Assembly: GCA_002423425.1 (NCBI GenBank)
Contig: DIWC01000066.1
Coordinates: 50,519 to 66,685, forward strand
Length of the DNA: 16,167 bases
DNA from: Peptococcaceae bacterium UBA6116
Lineage (GTDB): Bacteria > Bacillota > Desulfitobacteriia > Desulfitobacteriales > Syntrophobotulaceae
Reading direction: 5' to 3'
A program made the translations under genes and the position numbers. Below the pieces are notes generated by a model. That model saw nothing but the letters and a program-made list of their open reading frames with translations, was not told the origin of the DNA and searched no databases. Positions 1 through 7,240 of the stretch are shown in pieces. The first letter of the stretch is position 1; each line of letters begins with the position of its first letter.

Positions 1-34
1 GACCTATGGAAGCATTTTCCCGCCCTGGCGTGAT

Positions 35-96
35 AGCGAGCTGGAGCGCGCGAAGCGCGCCCCTCATCTCCACCACACATTGTCTGAAAACCTTCT
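35..96. repeat. GC-rich hairpin beside a CATCTCCACCA sequence
   Basis: Positions 53-67 read GCGCGCGAAGCGCGC, a perfect 6-bp stem closed by GAA, in otherwise AT-rich DNA. It is followed by CCCC and then CATCTCCACCA. The latter resembles the 3' end of a tmRNA (or a CCA-ending tRNA), a common integration site for mobile elements. No TTCGA-type T-loop precedes it, so I do not call an RNA gene. The rest of 1-180 shows no coding signal. It could be the edge of an integrated element or a structured RNA cut by the window start. Confidence 0.3.
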
Positions 97-180
97 TAAT
101 ATTAATATCGAGGGTTCTAGATATTTTTAAGGAGAACAGCAACGGGATTCTATCACTAAACTGTTGAAATCCGGTGTTGT

Positions 181-1269
181 TTATGCTCTTTTGGTTTCGG
201 TAAGCAATCTCTCAAAGTACTTTTTATTATAAATTACGGAGGAGTTATTCGGTTTATACTCCCCTGCTTTATTGTTGTATTTTATGGCTTCCTGAATTTT
301 GCCGAGTTTGTCATAACAAACCGACAACTCTATACACGGAATGTAGCCCCAGAACTCATGCTGAATAAAGCCCCAACTATTTTCCGGCTTTTCAAGCTTC
401 GTTGCAAGTTCAAACCAAAAGATGGCACTCTTGTAGTTTTTTAGGCTTTTATAATAGTAGCCTATTTGACAGCATAATTCAGCGCGTGGCATATCATATT
501 TAAAACTTCGGAGCATCGATTCAAGGGAATTCTTGCTGTCATCTATTGCGCTGTAGCATCTGGCCAATGCACTGCATGCGCATATATTATCTTCGACCCA
601 TCCTTTTTCAGAATCCAGGAATTTATTAAAATACAGAATTGCATCTTTATACCGGCCGTTCTCGTGCAGCTCCCGGGCGTAATAATAAAGGCCTCGAGGA
701 GATAATTCATTACCTTCCATTAATAGTCTTTCATATATTTTTAAATTCCTATCTGACTGAGTACGACGAATCTTTGTATGCGTTACACAAATCTCAGTAT
801 TAATAACCTTTTCACCTTTCGCTAGGTACTCATGCACCGGTTCACGCCATTGAAAATTACATGACCTTTTGGAGAGCCTTTCTCTATAATAGGAAAAGGT
901 TACATTTCCGTGGGTGTCAAAACCTACATTGTATTTCATCATTACATTATCGACTGAAGCATCAAGTATACTTTTAAGCTCCTTGAACTTCATCCTGTCT
1001 TCAGGCAGAAGGACATCATCGGCGTCGAGCCAAAGGATATAGTCCATACTTGCCTTACTATAAGAATAATTTCTGGCCGCTGAAAAGTCATCCACCCATT
1101 TGAAATCAAATATTTTATCAGTGAATGATGCTGCAATTTTTTTGGTTCGGTCCGTTGAACCTGTATCAACAATGATGATTTCATCTACTAACCCAAGAAT
1201 TGAACCAAGGCATTTGGCAAGAGTGACTTCTTCGTTTTTGACGATCATACATAAACTGATTGTAATCAT
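181..1269 (-). CDS. Family 2 glycosyltransferase with C-terminal TPR-like repeats
   Basis: A 362-residue protein. The N-terminal GT-A domain (about residues 3-115) has the GT2 hallmarks: SLCMIVKNEE at 5-14, a nucleotide-sugar binding VDTGSTDRT at 34-42, and the metal-binding DXD in LWLDADD at 79-85. Residues about 190-345 are helical with alternating Tyr/Ala pairs typical of TPR repeats (LYYYARELHENGRYKDAILYF is one unit). This architecture is known in cytosolic enzymes that glycosylate peptides or surface proteins (SunS-like). The donor and acceptor cannot be read here. The ATG at 1269 is preceded by GAGGG at a 6-7-base spacing. No partner gene is adjacent; a broken group II intron lies 73 bases upstream. 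A role in decorating a surface protein, such as the collagen-like protein at the far end, is only a guess. Confidence 0.88.
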   Translation of the reverse strand: MITISLCMIVKNEEVTLAKCLGSILGLVDEIIIVDTGSTDRTKKIAASFTDKIFDFKWVDDFSAARNYSYSKASMDYILWLDADDVLLPEDRMKFKELKSILDASVDNVMMKYNVGFDTHGNVTFSYYRERLSKRSCNFQWREPVHEYLAKGEKVINTEICVTHTKIRRTQSDRNLKIYERLLMEGNELSPRGLYYYARELHENGRYKDAILYFNKFLDSEKGWVEDNICACSALARCYSAIDDSKNSLESMLRSFKYDMPRAELCCQIGYYYKSLKNYKSAIFWFELATKLEKPENSWGFIQHEFWGYIPCIELSVCYDKLGKIQEAIKYNNKAGEYKPNNSSVIYNKKYFERLLTETKRA

Positions 1270-1342
1270 AAAATACCCTCTACTATTACTTTATCTATAA
1301 TATGGAAGGTTTATTGAACTTGTTAAGCTTATTTAGTATTTG

Positions 1343-2535
1343 GTGCGAGCTGCGAACGCAGCGGGTAAATAGCCCGCGAGCGCTCCACTTGCTTTAAATA
1401 TAATGAAGAAGCAATTGTAAGCTTCTGAATCACAGTGGATATATCCACCAGGTAAAGCCCAACCAGCAGCCTGTACCTAGTCCTTGGATGCGAAACGGTA
1501 ACGTCAGCATTAAGCGTAGGGCGGGAAGCAGACCGAGCCGAAAGCGTAAGCTGAAGTGATTGAGCCACGAAATAAATAAAATGACGAAGAGGCCGATGTT
1601 GTCAAGTAGACAGCAGGCAGTATCAGCACATGCGAAATGGTGAGTATGTGCTGGCTCTTCCGGGGTCTAAGAACTTGGCGAGGCTGCAGAGGGATTCAGG
1701 AGAACAGCTGAGACCCTGATGGGTCTGCCATTGGCAGTATGGAAAAGCAAATCCAACAAAGATGAGCCAACCAAAAGCCCAACAGGGAGTCCGACCACCT
1801 CATAGTACTGTAGAAGTCCGTGAAAGCGGATGGGGGGAAGGGGGTGGCAACAACTGCACTGTGCAAAGAAAGGTTATTCCAGACAGGAGCTGAGCAAGAG
1901 TGACAACAGAACTGCACAGGATAAGCGAAATTGCAAACAGGAACGTAATAGTACAAAATCTGGCACACCTCATAGACGAAGCAAGCCTTCTTGCCATCCA
2001 TCGAAGGATGGATGGCAGGAAGGCTAAGGGCATCGACAAAGTGAATAAGGCTGAGTACGCCGAGAATCTGAACGAGAATATTGGACGGCTAGTTTTGCGT
2101 ATGAAAAGACAGGCATATCAGCCGCAACCCTCACGGAGAGTCTATATAGACAAGCCAGGTAGTAGCAAAAAGAGGTCATTGGGAAGCTCTTGCTACAAGG
2201 ACAAGTTGGTGGAAAACCGGGTTGCCGAAATTCTATCTGCAATATATGAGCCAAAGTTCCATGAATTCTCCTACGGATTTCGACCGGGAAAGAACTGCCA
2301 TCAGGCGGTAAAGAAGTTGATAGGATGTATCCGCAAGAACGTCAGGTATGTCGTTGAAGCGGATATACGGTCATTCTTTGATACCATCGATCATGAGTGG
2401 ATGCTCCGATTCCTCGAACATGACATAGCTGATAAGAAGTTTATAGACCTTATCAGGAAAATGCTGAAAGCGGACGTGTTAGACGAGGGGAAGTTATTAG
2501 AACATGAGGCTGGCAGCCCACAGGGTTCGCTATGC
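1343..2535 (+). mobile_element. Group II intron, 5' part only
   Basis: The intron 5' end is placed at GTGCGAGCTGCGAACGCAGC (1343-1362). It starts with the group II consensus GTGYG and immediately forms a GCTGC/GCAGC hairpin, followed by a GGG...GCCC stem. The roughly 550 bases before the reading frame are GC-richer than the neighbours and full of short stems, as expected for ribozyme domains I-IV. The intron-encoded reverse transcriptase begins at 1900 and is broken at about 2535. Ribozyme domains V and VI, the YADD part of the RT, the maturase and any endonuclease are absent, so it cannot splice or move by itself. The 5' exon junction lies 73 bases upstream of the glycosyltransferase start, in the opposite orientation. 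Confidence 0.8.
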
Positions 2536-2544
2536 AAAGCTTAG
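1900..2544 (+). pseudogene. ltrA: Group II intron reverse transcriptase/maturase, truncated in the RT domain
   Basis: The 214-codon remnant begins at GTG 1900 with AGGAG 10 bases upstream. It shows LtrA-type landmarks in order: the N-terminal LHRISEIANRN, RT-1 with VYIDKPGSSKKRSLG, RT-2 with FSYGFRPGKNCHQA, RT-3 with VVEADIRSFFDTIDHEW (first catalytic Asp), and RT-4 ending in GSPQGS. After the last serine or leucine the sequence leaves the family and stops at 2542-2544. The YADD box, thumb/domain X, DNA-binding and endonuclease parts are missing, about half or more of a normal 420-600-residue protein. The loss coincides with the junction to a PIN-toxin fragment read from the other strand, so this looks like a recombination or deletion event and not point decay. 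Confidence 0.9.
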
Positions 2545-2549
2545 CATAG
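2526..2549. repeat. Near-perfect palindrome at the intron/PIN junction
   Basis: TATGCAAAGCTTAGCATA lies exactly where the group II intron RT similarity ends and the PIN-toxin similarity (opposite strand) begins. Reading inward, all pairs match except one A-A pair. It may be a recombination scar, or chance. Confidence 0.45.
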
Positions 2550-2653
2550 ACCGCCTTGCGGAACGCCTGAAAGGTTGTGCTGCTTGGATTATAAACAGCG
2601 GAGATCAGCACATTCGTATCAAGCATTACTTTTATCGTTTGATGCGCGCTCAT
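2541..2653 (-). pseudogene. PIN-domain toxin, N-terminal fragment, with the antitoxin's last codons
   Basis: From ATG 2653 the minus strand reads KVMLDTNVLISAVYNPSST followed by FQAFRKAVY. This is the start of PIN-family toxin ribonucleases, whose first metal-binding Asp sits in LDTNVLISA. After about 35-38 residues the frame runs into the antisense of the group II intron RT and loses all similarity, so the toxin is beheaded. A preceding frame ends NPKSEIEGL with its TGA overlapping the toxin ATG (ATGA). That is the usual coupling of an antitoxin gene to a PIN toxin, but an in-frame TAA lies just upstream, so only its last nine codons survive. GGAG and AAGG serve as a ribosome site. Confidence 0.7.
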
Positions 2654-2675
2654 AGACCTTCAATCTCCGACTTGG

Positions 2676-2745
2676 GGTTTTAGGGGGTATCCCCTTAACA
2701 AACGAATTTGGGAGACCAAATTCAGTGCTTGCTGAAACACGAGAC
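2676..2745 (+). other. oriT-like inverted-repeat region
   Basis: GGGGGTATCCCC is followed within 10 bases by a perfect 8-bp inverted repeat, GAATTTGG-GAGA-CCAAATTC, and then directly by AGTGCTTGCTG. A short perfect stem with a conserved-looking single-stranded tail is the layout of MOB-type transfer origins, in which the relaxase nicks just outside the stem. Nearby DUF3991/TOPRIM and serine-recombinase remnants are typical of Firmicute conjugative elements, which supports the reading. No relaxase or MobC gene is left in the window, so this would be a stranded oriT. The family assignment is inference. Confidence 0.4.
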
Positions 2746-3257
2746 ACCGGTCTTATGTTGTCATGACAGTTATGGTTGGTTTCAGATATTACCGACCGAA
2801 AAGAAAACAGGAAGTCATAGCTCCTGCTCGCGTCACTTTTGATTCCGTTTCATCCACCCATTTTCTTTTCCCTTGTGGCAAAAGTAAGAAGAATCGGCCA
2901 ATCTGGCAAGCCTGCGCATCGGCAAGGATAGCTATAAACGTGTGAACAGTTTTAAGATGGAGCGCCTCCACGGAAACATATTTATTTTGTAATACTTGCT
3001 TAATTAATGGCAACTTAAATTATCATTAATTTCCTTTTAATATTTGATAACCTAACCATAACAGTTATGGGTCAGTTCGTTGTTTAGATCTTTAGCGAAG
3101 TTGAATTACGTCATTGTCATAATTATCTTCACCTTGCCTTAGTCATTTATATTTTTTCTAGAACTATCTGTAACGATTATCTTTATTTTCCATGTGTAAT
3201 TTGTTTAATTTAGTCAGAAAATACTTTAGCGGGAAATGATTACTGGAGGTTCTCAAA
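2746..3257. other. Gene-free stretch before the membrane-protein cluster
   Basis: There are short open frames on both strands (60-74 codons), but none has a good ribosome site or a recognisable motif, and the two longest overlap in antisense. The part from about 3010 on is very AT-rich and probably contains the promoter of the 3258 cluster. I could not choose a convincing -35/-10 pair. GGAGG at 3245-3249 belongs to the next gene. Confidence 0.5.
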
Positions 3258-3800
3258 ATGGCATCTTGGAGAAAAGATTGGTTCATAGTCGGAAGCTTAG
3301 CCGGTGGATTTGCTTCTATTTTAAAAACCATTGTGGACCTTGGTTCTACTAAAGCAGGAATAGCGAAACTACATCATGTGGATATTGCAGGCGGCTTTAT
3401 TCTTGGTATAAGAGGCGGTCCAAAACCAAGAAAACCTTTAGAAAAAGGTTTGGGTGCAGTGGCAGATGTTTTACTCGGTTCACTTTTCGGCTCAGGTTTA
3501 GCTCTTCTAATTGCTAAAACACCAAAAGGATTGGAGAAAACAAAAGGGACCATATTTGGTACAAGCTTATGGGGTACAACCTTAGCTTTAGGAACTCTGC
3601 TGCAAATTAACGGTTTATCAAAGCCCGACCCAAGAAGTATGTCATCCATGCTTTTTACCAGTACACTCTTCGGCACTCTCACTGGGGCTCTTATTAAGCG
3701 AATAGCAAAATTCGATCAGGCCGAACCTTTCCAACCTACAATAGTAAGCCTTAAAGATAATACTTCGGAGAACATTGCGAAGGTAAAGCATGTTCAGTGA
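3258..3800 (+). CDS. Unrecognised membrane protein, paralogue A
   Basis: A 180-residue protein with an excellent ribosome site (GGAGG, 8-base spacing). Hydrophobic, glycine-rich stretches at about 8-27, 66-86, 98-117 and 130-147 look like four membrane segments, separated by a basic, proline-rich loop at 51-63 (GGPKPRKPLEK). The C-terminal 30 residues are polar. I do not recognise a named family. It is clearly related to the next gene. Matching elements in the same order are an N-terminal hydrophobic segment, VD..(S/T)SKxAG(I/L), an Ala/Gly-rich GGF/AGM stretch, a K-G membrane segment, and KP(D/K)-x-S.ML/YVFS before the last segment. It is the first gene of a tight plus-strand cluster with spacings of 54 and 39 bases. 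A holin-like, spore-membrane or phage-defence membrane role are all possible and none is supported. Confidence 0.8.
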   Translation: MASWRKDWFIVGSLAGGFASILKTIVDLGSTKAGIAKLHHVDIAGGFILGIRGGPKPRKPLEKGLGAVADVLLGSLFGSGLALLIAKTPKGLEKTKGTIFGTSLWGTTLALGTLLQINGLSKPDPRSMSSMLFTSTLFGTLTGALIKRIAKFDQAEPFQPTIVSLKDNTSENIAKVKHVQ

Positions 3801-3854
3801 GTAATTTTTCTACTCGAAGAGAGTCAATACAAACAAATAGGGAGGAATCACAAA

Positions 3855-4388
3855 ATGGAAAAAATAAAAGATAGGGAAACACTTTCGGTTGTCTCGGGTC
3901 TTATTGGTTTAGCGGGAATAATACTTGTTGATGAAACATCCAAGCGCGCAGGCCTATCAAAAAGATCATATCGGGAAGCTGCCGCCGGAATGTTTGTATC
4001 AAAGGGTGAAGCAACTGGCGTTAAAGGACAGGTTCTCGGTTCGATTATGAACTCTGCCGTGAGCATTCTTGGAGCAAATTTTATCATTAAGCGTATGTCG
4101 CAAAGCGGTCGTGACAAACTTTTCTTTAAAGGAATTGTGTCTGGGGTCACTATTGGTGCGATCTCTACGACCATTCCAAATGTTATTCCGAAAAACCGCG
4201 TTAAGCCTAAAGATGCTGCAAGTAATCTTTCATATGTTTTCAGTAACATTGCGTACGGAATGCTCACCACTTATGCAGCTGCTAAGCTTGGACATGATTC
4301 ATTGTTCGATGTCATACCTCAAAACGACTACTTAAAACCGACGGAAAAAACTAGCGAACAAGAAAAACTATCTGCTGCGACACACTAA
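3855..4388 (+). CDS. Unrecognised membrane protein, paralogue B
   Basis: A 177-residue protein. The start ATG at 3855 has GGAGG at a 9-base spacing. It aligns by eye along its length with the upstream gene. IILVDETSKRAGLSK (22-36) matches TIVDLGSTKAGIAK of the first. The segment GIVSGVTIGAISTTIP (93-108) corresponds to GTIFGTSLWGTTLALG, and KPKDAASNLSYVFSNIAYGML to the KPDPRSMSSMLF region. Membrane segments are likely at about 11-26, 60-78, 92-109 and 126-144, with a polar Glu/Lys-rich tail. The two proteins have diverged too far to be a recent duplication. The pair may therefore form a hetero-oligomer, which is inference from the shared operon and fold. No enzymatic motif is visible. Confidence 0.8.
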   Translation: MEKIKDRETLSVVSGLIGLAGIILVDETSKRAGLSKRSYREAAAGMFVSKGEATGVKGQVLGSIMNSAVSILGANFIIKRMSQSGRDKLFFKGIVSGVTIGAISTTIPNVIPKNRVKPKDAASNLSYVFSNIAYGMLTTYAAAKLGHDSLFDVIPQNDYLKPTEKTSEQEKLSAATH

Positions 4389-4427
4389 TTCTTATTTGTA
4401 AAGGATTTCTAGTCTATAAGGAACTAT

Positions 4428-4766
4428 TTGTCTAAATCAAAACAAATTGCAGATAAACAACTAAAAGCTCTTGGTTCCTTTTTAGAGGCTGAGGATCTAC
4501 CTCAACCGGCAATCTCTGAAATTTTGGTTACAGCCTCAAAAGAATCTCCTTTAAGTGATAAGGCAATCTTGAGCCATATCACCGCAGTTGCAGCATTTAC
4601 CATTGCTGCATACGGACTTGCCTTATCAAACGTTGTATTGGCTTTCCGTGATTTTGTTACTGGGCTTCTGTCCTTAGCCAAGGATGGAGCAGAATTGATG
4701 ATTGAATGCGGCTGGCTGGAAAGAATTCCTGAAACCGCAGACCGTGAAGAATTAATAAAACACTAA
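4428..4766 (+). CDS. Small unrecognised protein, third gene of the membrane cluster
   Basis: A 112-residue frame starting at TTG 4428, with AAGGA about 6 bases upstream and no better ATG. Residues 1-45 are a lysine/glutamate-rich helical region (ADKQLKALGSFLEAEDLPQP). Residues about 48-73 are hydrophobic (HITAVAAFTIAAYGLALSNV) and could be one membrane segment. The tail is acidic. It lies 39 bases after paralogue B on the same strand and is presumably co-transcribed. It may be longer in origin: a -1 shift between 4745 and 4766 would add a natural-looking polar tail up to 4861 (see separate entry). I do not recognise the family. Confidence 0.65.
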   Translation: MSKSKQIADKQLKALGSFLEAEDLPQPAISEILVTASKESPLSDKAILSHITAVAAFTIAAYGLALSNVVLAFRDFVTGLLSLAKDGAELMIECGWLERIPETADREELIKH

Positions 4767-4861
4767 CGGGTAAAGAACGAAGAAGTGTGGATGAAGTTGA
4801 TTACAAAGATAAATGGGAAACAAAAAACCCGATCAAAATGTCTGATAATCAGGTGACTTAA
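4748..4861 (+). other. Possible frameshifted C-terminal extension of the third cluster gene
   Basis: In the -1 frame relative to the gene ending at 4766, an open stretch from 4748 runs to TAA 4859-4861. It contains GKERRSVDEVDYKDKWETK followed by NPIKMSDNQVT. The composition is that of a soluble protein tail, unlike random AT-rich translation. It has no start codon or ribosome site of its own. It could be a natural C-terminus lost through an indel near AATAAAAC, a sequencing error, or a remnant of another gene. Confidence 0.35.
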
Positions 4862-4918
4862 TACAAAAATGAATTTGTGATCCCTGAATCACTCTTCACC
4901 AAAATGATAGTACGCCGA

Positions 4919-5182
4919 CTAGGATACAAGCGATTCAATAATTAGCTTTACGGCATCCTTGAAGCCCTTCTGATAACAAACCTCAGAGGTAACAGAGCCT
5001 ATACATAATGAAGCTCGTTCTATCTTTTCTACTAAATCCTTTTGCTCCTGGCTGATACCCGTTATTATTAACTCTTGCCAAGAATCGCCGGCCTCATCTA
5101 GATGTTTGTGGTATTCAGCCTTGTCTCTAATCATTTGATTTAAATTTTCTTCATGATTTTTTATAAGGCTTAAAATTGACAT
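4919..5182 (-). CDS. Small helical protein, DUF6809-like
   Basis: An 87-residue protein. ATG 5182 has GGAGA at a 6-7-base spacing. It is entirely helical and charged: an N-terminal helix with MSILSLIKNHEENLNQMIRD, a middle region ISQEQKDLVEKIE, and a C-terminal YQKGFKDAVKLIIESL. This last segment matches the (Y/F)xxGFxxGxxL ending of the small DUF6809-type proteins common in Clostridia and their mobile elements. The function of that family is unknown to me. It converges with the membrane cluster (about 150 bases between stop codons) and faces away from it, so it is probably its own transcription unit. Confidence 0.65.
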   Translation of the reverse strand: MSILSLIKNHEENLNQMIRDKAEYHKHLDEAGDSWQELIITGISQEQKDLVEKIERASLCIGSVTSEVCYQKGFKDAVKLIIESLVS

Positions 5183-5308
5183 ACATATTCTCCAAAAAAA
5201 TTTATTTTGATCTTGAGTTTATTAAATATACCTTATGACAAGTTGTAGAACTGGTCAATGTTGCAATGAAGATATTATTAACAGCACATATTATAAGCGC
5301 AGAAGCAG

Positions 5309-5338
5309 TTAAAAAGGCGCTGATTTTCTCAGTGCCTT
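5309..5338 (-). terminator. Rho-independent terminator, minus strand
   Basis: On the minus strand AAGGCACTGA and TCAGCGCCTT pair over 10 bp (one G-T wobble) around a GAAAA loop and are followed by TTTTTAACT. It lies about 195 bases past the abiEii stop and is a good end for the abiE transcript. Confidence 0.7.
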
Positions 5339-5439
5339 AATTATTGTTATTTGTGCTTTTCGCTTTTTTAGGACTTCACACAATTTTTTATTTTAATGTG
5401 ATTATGTTAAGTTCACATACTTATATAAATAATCCAAAT

Positions 5440-5468
5440 AAACTCTAAACTTCAATAATTTGGAGTTT
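5440..5468. terminator. Weak hairpin, possible terminator
   Basis: AAACTCTAAA and TTTGGAGTTT can pair over 10 bp (one wobble) with a 9-base loop, about 65 bases after the abiEii stop. The stem is AT-rich and the flanking T-tract is poor, so it may only slow polymerase or protect the mRNA end. Confidence 0.35.
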
Positions 5469-5532
5469 TGTTGTATCCCTTAAAGACCAATTTCTTTTAC
5501 TTTTCCTGAAGTTTGCTCACCTGATTTCTTTC

Positions 5533-6477
5533 TTAATGCCTGATCTTCCACAGTGCCATTGGATGTGATTTAATACGATCTATAAAATCAGCATCATCGA
5601 ACAGCAGCTCCGGCTTATACTCTTTTACCTCAAACCGCTCTAAGCATTCCTGTTCCTGTGGTGTTACTGCCATTAATTCTGATATATAATCCTTTGCGGC
5701 TTTTTTAGCTGAATTCAAGTCGAATGGATCTTGTTTAGTCAACACCGGAACCAAATCCGTCCTGATTTTATATTTTGTAATGAGGTCAATTGCCCCTGTT
5801 TCAAAGCTTTTATTTATTCCCCTGGCTGATATTGCAGCGTAGAATACGACACATTTTCTAAGAAGCTGTTCCTCACTCTCATCAAAAAGCCTAAATTTAA
5901 TCATATTGTAAACATCATATAAATCTCGTGCCGCAGCTCTGCTTAAAAGGGCATTAATCTTGCTGCCGAAAATCTCAAGAGCATGAAGGCAATTCAAATA
6001 ATATTCACTTTCAAAGTGTTCTGTAACGATTTTCATTTCTTGAGCCGGGAAAACATGCGATCTTAAAGAATAGTTGATCTCTATCTTAATGGTATCCTTG
6101 TTGCCGCCGCAATTAACATACTCATAAATCCAAGAATCGAGACTGTGCGGTGTTTTCGTTTTGGGACTGAGCTTGTAACCGCTAAACTCCATAAATCTGG
6201 CAAGAGCTGTATTTATTATCATTCTGTTTTGCAGCATTTCTTCTCTACTGTCATTGCTTAAATAATCAAAGTCAATATCGACAGCTAATCTTGGTAGATT
6301 AAACATGGTTAAATTTATCGCGGTTCCGCCTTTTAAAGCTAATTTACCCTTCAATATGGGATCACTGTTCATATATTCTAAGATATCCGCCAAGCGATAT
6401 ACCTTTTCCAAGGTATCCCGGATAAATCCAAAGTTGGACGCTCTTTGAGCGATATAATTTTTATCATAGTTATACAA
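5533..6477 (-). CDS. abiEii: AbiEii/AbiGii-family nucleotidyltransferase toxin
   Basis: A 314-residue protein, the usual size for AbiEii toxins. The nucleotidyltransferase motif is intact: LALKGGTAINL at 46-56 followed by LPRLAVDIDFDY at 61-72, giving the GG..D-x-D catalytic signature of the DUF1814/DNA polymerase beta-like fold. In this family the toxin modifies RNA (tRNA 3'-end nucleotide addition is known for relatives), arrests growth and aborts phage infection; it is held in check by AbiEi. The start is TTG 6477. It overlaps the abiEi stop by 8 bases and uses GGAGG inside the last codons of abiEi at an 8-base spacing, a sign of translational coupling. No truncation or missing key residue is visible, so the system looks functional. 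Confidence 0.93.
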   Translation of the reverse strand: MYNYDKNYIAQRASNFGFIRDTLEKVYRLADILEYMNSDPILKGKLALKGGTAINLTMFNLPRLAVDIDFDYLSNDSREEMLQNRMIINTALARFMEFSGYKLSPKTKTPHSLDSWIYEYVNCGGNKDTIKIEINYSLRSHVFPAQEMKIVTEHFESEYYLNCLHALEIFGSKINALLSRAAARDLYDVYNMIKFRLFDESEEQLLRKCVVFYAAISARGINKSFETGAIDLITKYKIRTDLVPVLTKQDPFDLNSAKKAAKDYISELMAVTPQEQECLERFEVKEYKPELLFDDADFIDRIKSHPMALWKIRH

Positions 6478-7228
6478 GGGGCATTCCTCCCTGCTCTACC
6501 ATTTGAAACATACCGTCGGGAACAACCAATTTCCATTGATTATTGTACTTGGTACTATCTTTCGTTAAATATCTGGTGCTTTTTCCGATTTTGCTTTTAC
6601 AGTAATCTATAAATTCACCGGAAAGATGCAGCTGATCTTTATAATGCTCCAGTATATATCCTGTTTTCTGATATAAAAACCGCATGTCATAGGCAGACAA
6701 GAAATTGATCAATTGATTCTCATCCAAATAAGGTATTGAAGCGATGCAATTCAAGAGTTCTTCCAGTCCTCCTATTTTTTCAAAATCCTTTATACTATCT
6801 ACTACAGTACGTTCCTGCGAGGTAATCCGGATTCCCTTTGTGTTTTTGGGAAGGATTACTCCCGCATCAAATTGTGAAGGAACATACCTATAAGTTATGC
6901 CTTCGAATTCGAAATCCGTAAACCTTTTCGAAGATGATATATATATCTCGTAAAAAACCTGATTGGATATCCCCATATATTCGAAAGCGGAATGGTGCGA
7001 TAGATACGCAGTCTCATTGATTGCACAAGCGATGTGATACTTGGAGGCTATTACTTGCCCATCAGCTACGTTAACGCAAGTATATAAATTATTTCTTATT
7101 TTTTTCACAAACCTATTTTTTAAAAGTCTTTGCACAAGGGAAGAAGCCGTTTTTTTATTGCCTACAAGATTGCAGACATCATTTAAAGTAAAAGTATTCA
7201 TTTTTGCAAGCTCCGCATAACCGACCAT
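6470..7228 (-). CDS. abiEi: AbiEi-type antitoxin and transcriptional repressor
   Basis: A 252-residue protein from ATG 7228. An upstream GTG at 7237 is in frame but is part of the ribosome site AAGGTGA (5 bases before the ATG), so I prefer the ATG. The N-terminal 55 residues form a winged helix (FTLNDVCNLVGNKKTAS, then LLKNRFVKKIRNNLYTCVN). This is followed by the AbiEi core with AYLSHHSAFEYMGIS and GIRITSQERTVVDSI, both typical of the family. AbiEi proteins neutralise AbiEii and repress their own promoter through the winged helix. The gene is first in a two-gene operon, and a matching operator pair flanks its promoter. The clear coupling to abiEii supports a working type IV toxin-antitoxin pair. 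Confidence 0.92.
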   Translation of the reverse strand: MVGYAELAKMNTFTLNDVCNLVGNKKTASSLVQRLLKNRFVKKIRNNLYTCVNVADGQVIASKYHIACAINETAYLSHHSAFEYMGISNQVFYEIYISSSKRFTDFEFEGITYRYVPSQFDAGVILPKNTKGIRITSQERTVVDSIKDFEKIGGLEELLNCIASIPYLDENQLINFLSAYDMRFLYQKTGYILEHYKDQLHLSGEFIDYCKSKIGKSTRYLTKDSTKYNNQWKLVVPDGMFQMVEQGGMPLV

Positions 7229-7240
7229 GTTAATCACCTT

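Larger units (their letters stand above)
5183..5532. other. Intergenic stretch with terminators, no gene
   Basis: AT-rich DNA between the abiEii stop and the small helical gene. It contains two hairpins, listed separately, that can end transcription of the abiE operon. No open frame with a ribosome site was seen. Confidence 0.6.

Noticed and set aside
1..100. tmRNA or tRNA gene at the left edge
   Set aside because: CATCTCCACCA fits, but the T-arm and loop are not there; kept only as a finding.
990..1300. Open frames on both strands inside the glycosyltransferase
   Set aside because: They are antisense or out-of-frame shadows of a gene with clear GT2 motifs and have no ribosome sites.
1329..2254. 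Several minus-strand frames of 76-101 codons across the group II intron
   Set aside because: They lie opposite structured ribozyme and RT coding sequence; there are no motifs and no ribosome sites.
2763..3013. 60- and 74-codon frames overlapping in antisense
   Set aside because: Neither has a convincing start site or a motif; only one could be real and nothing favours either.
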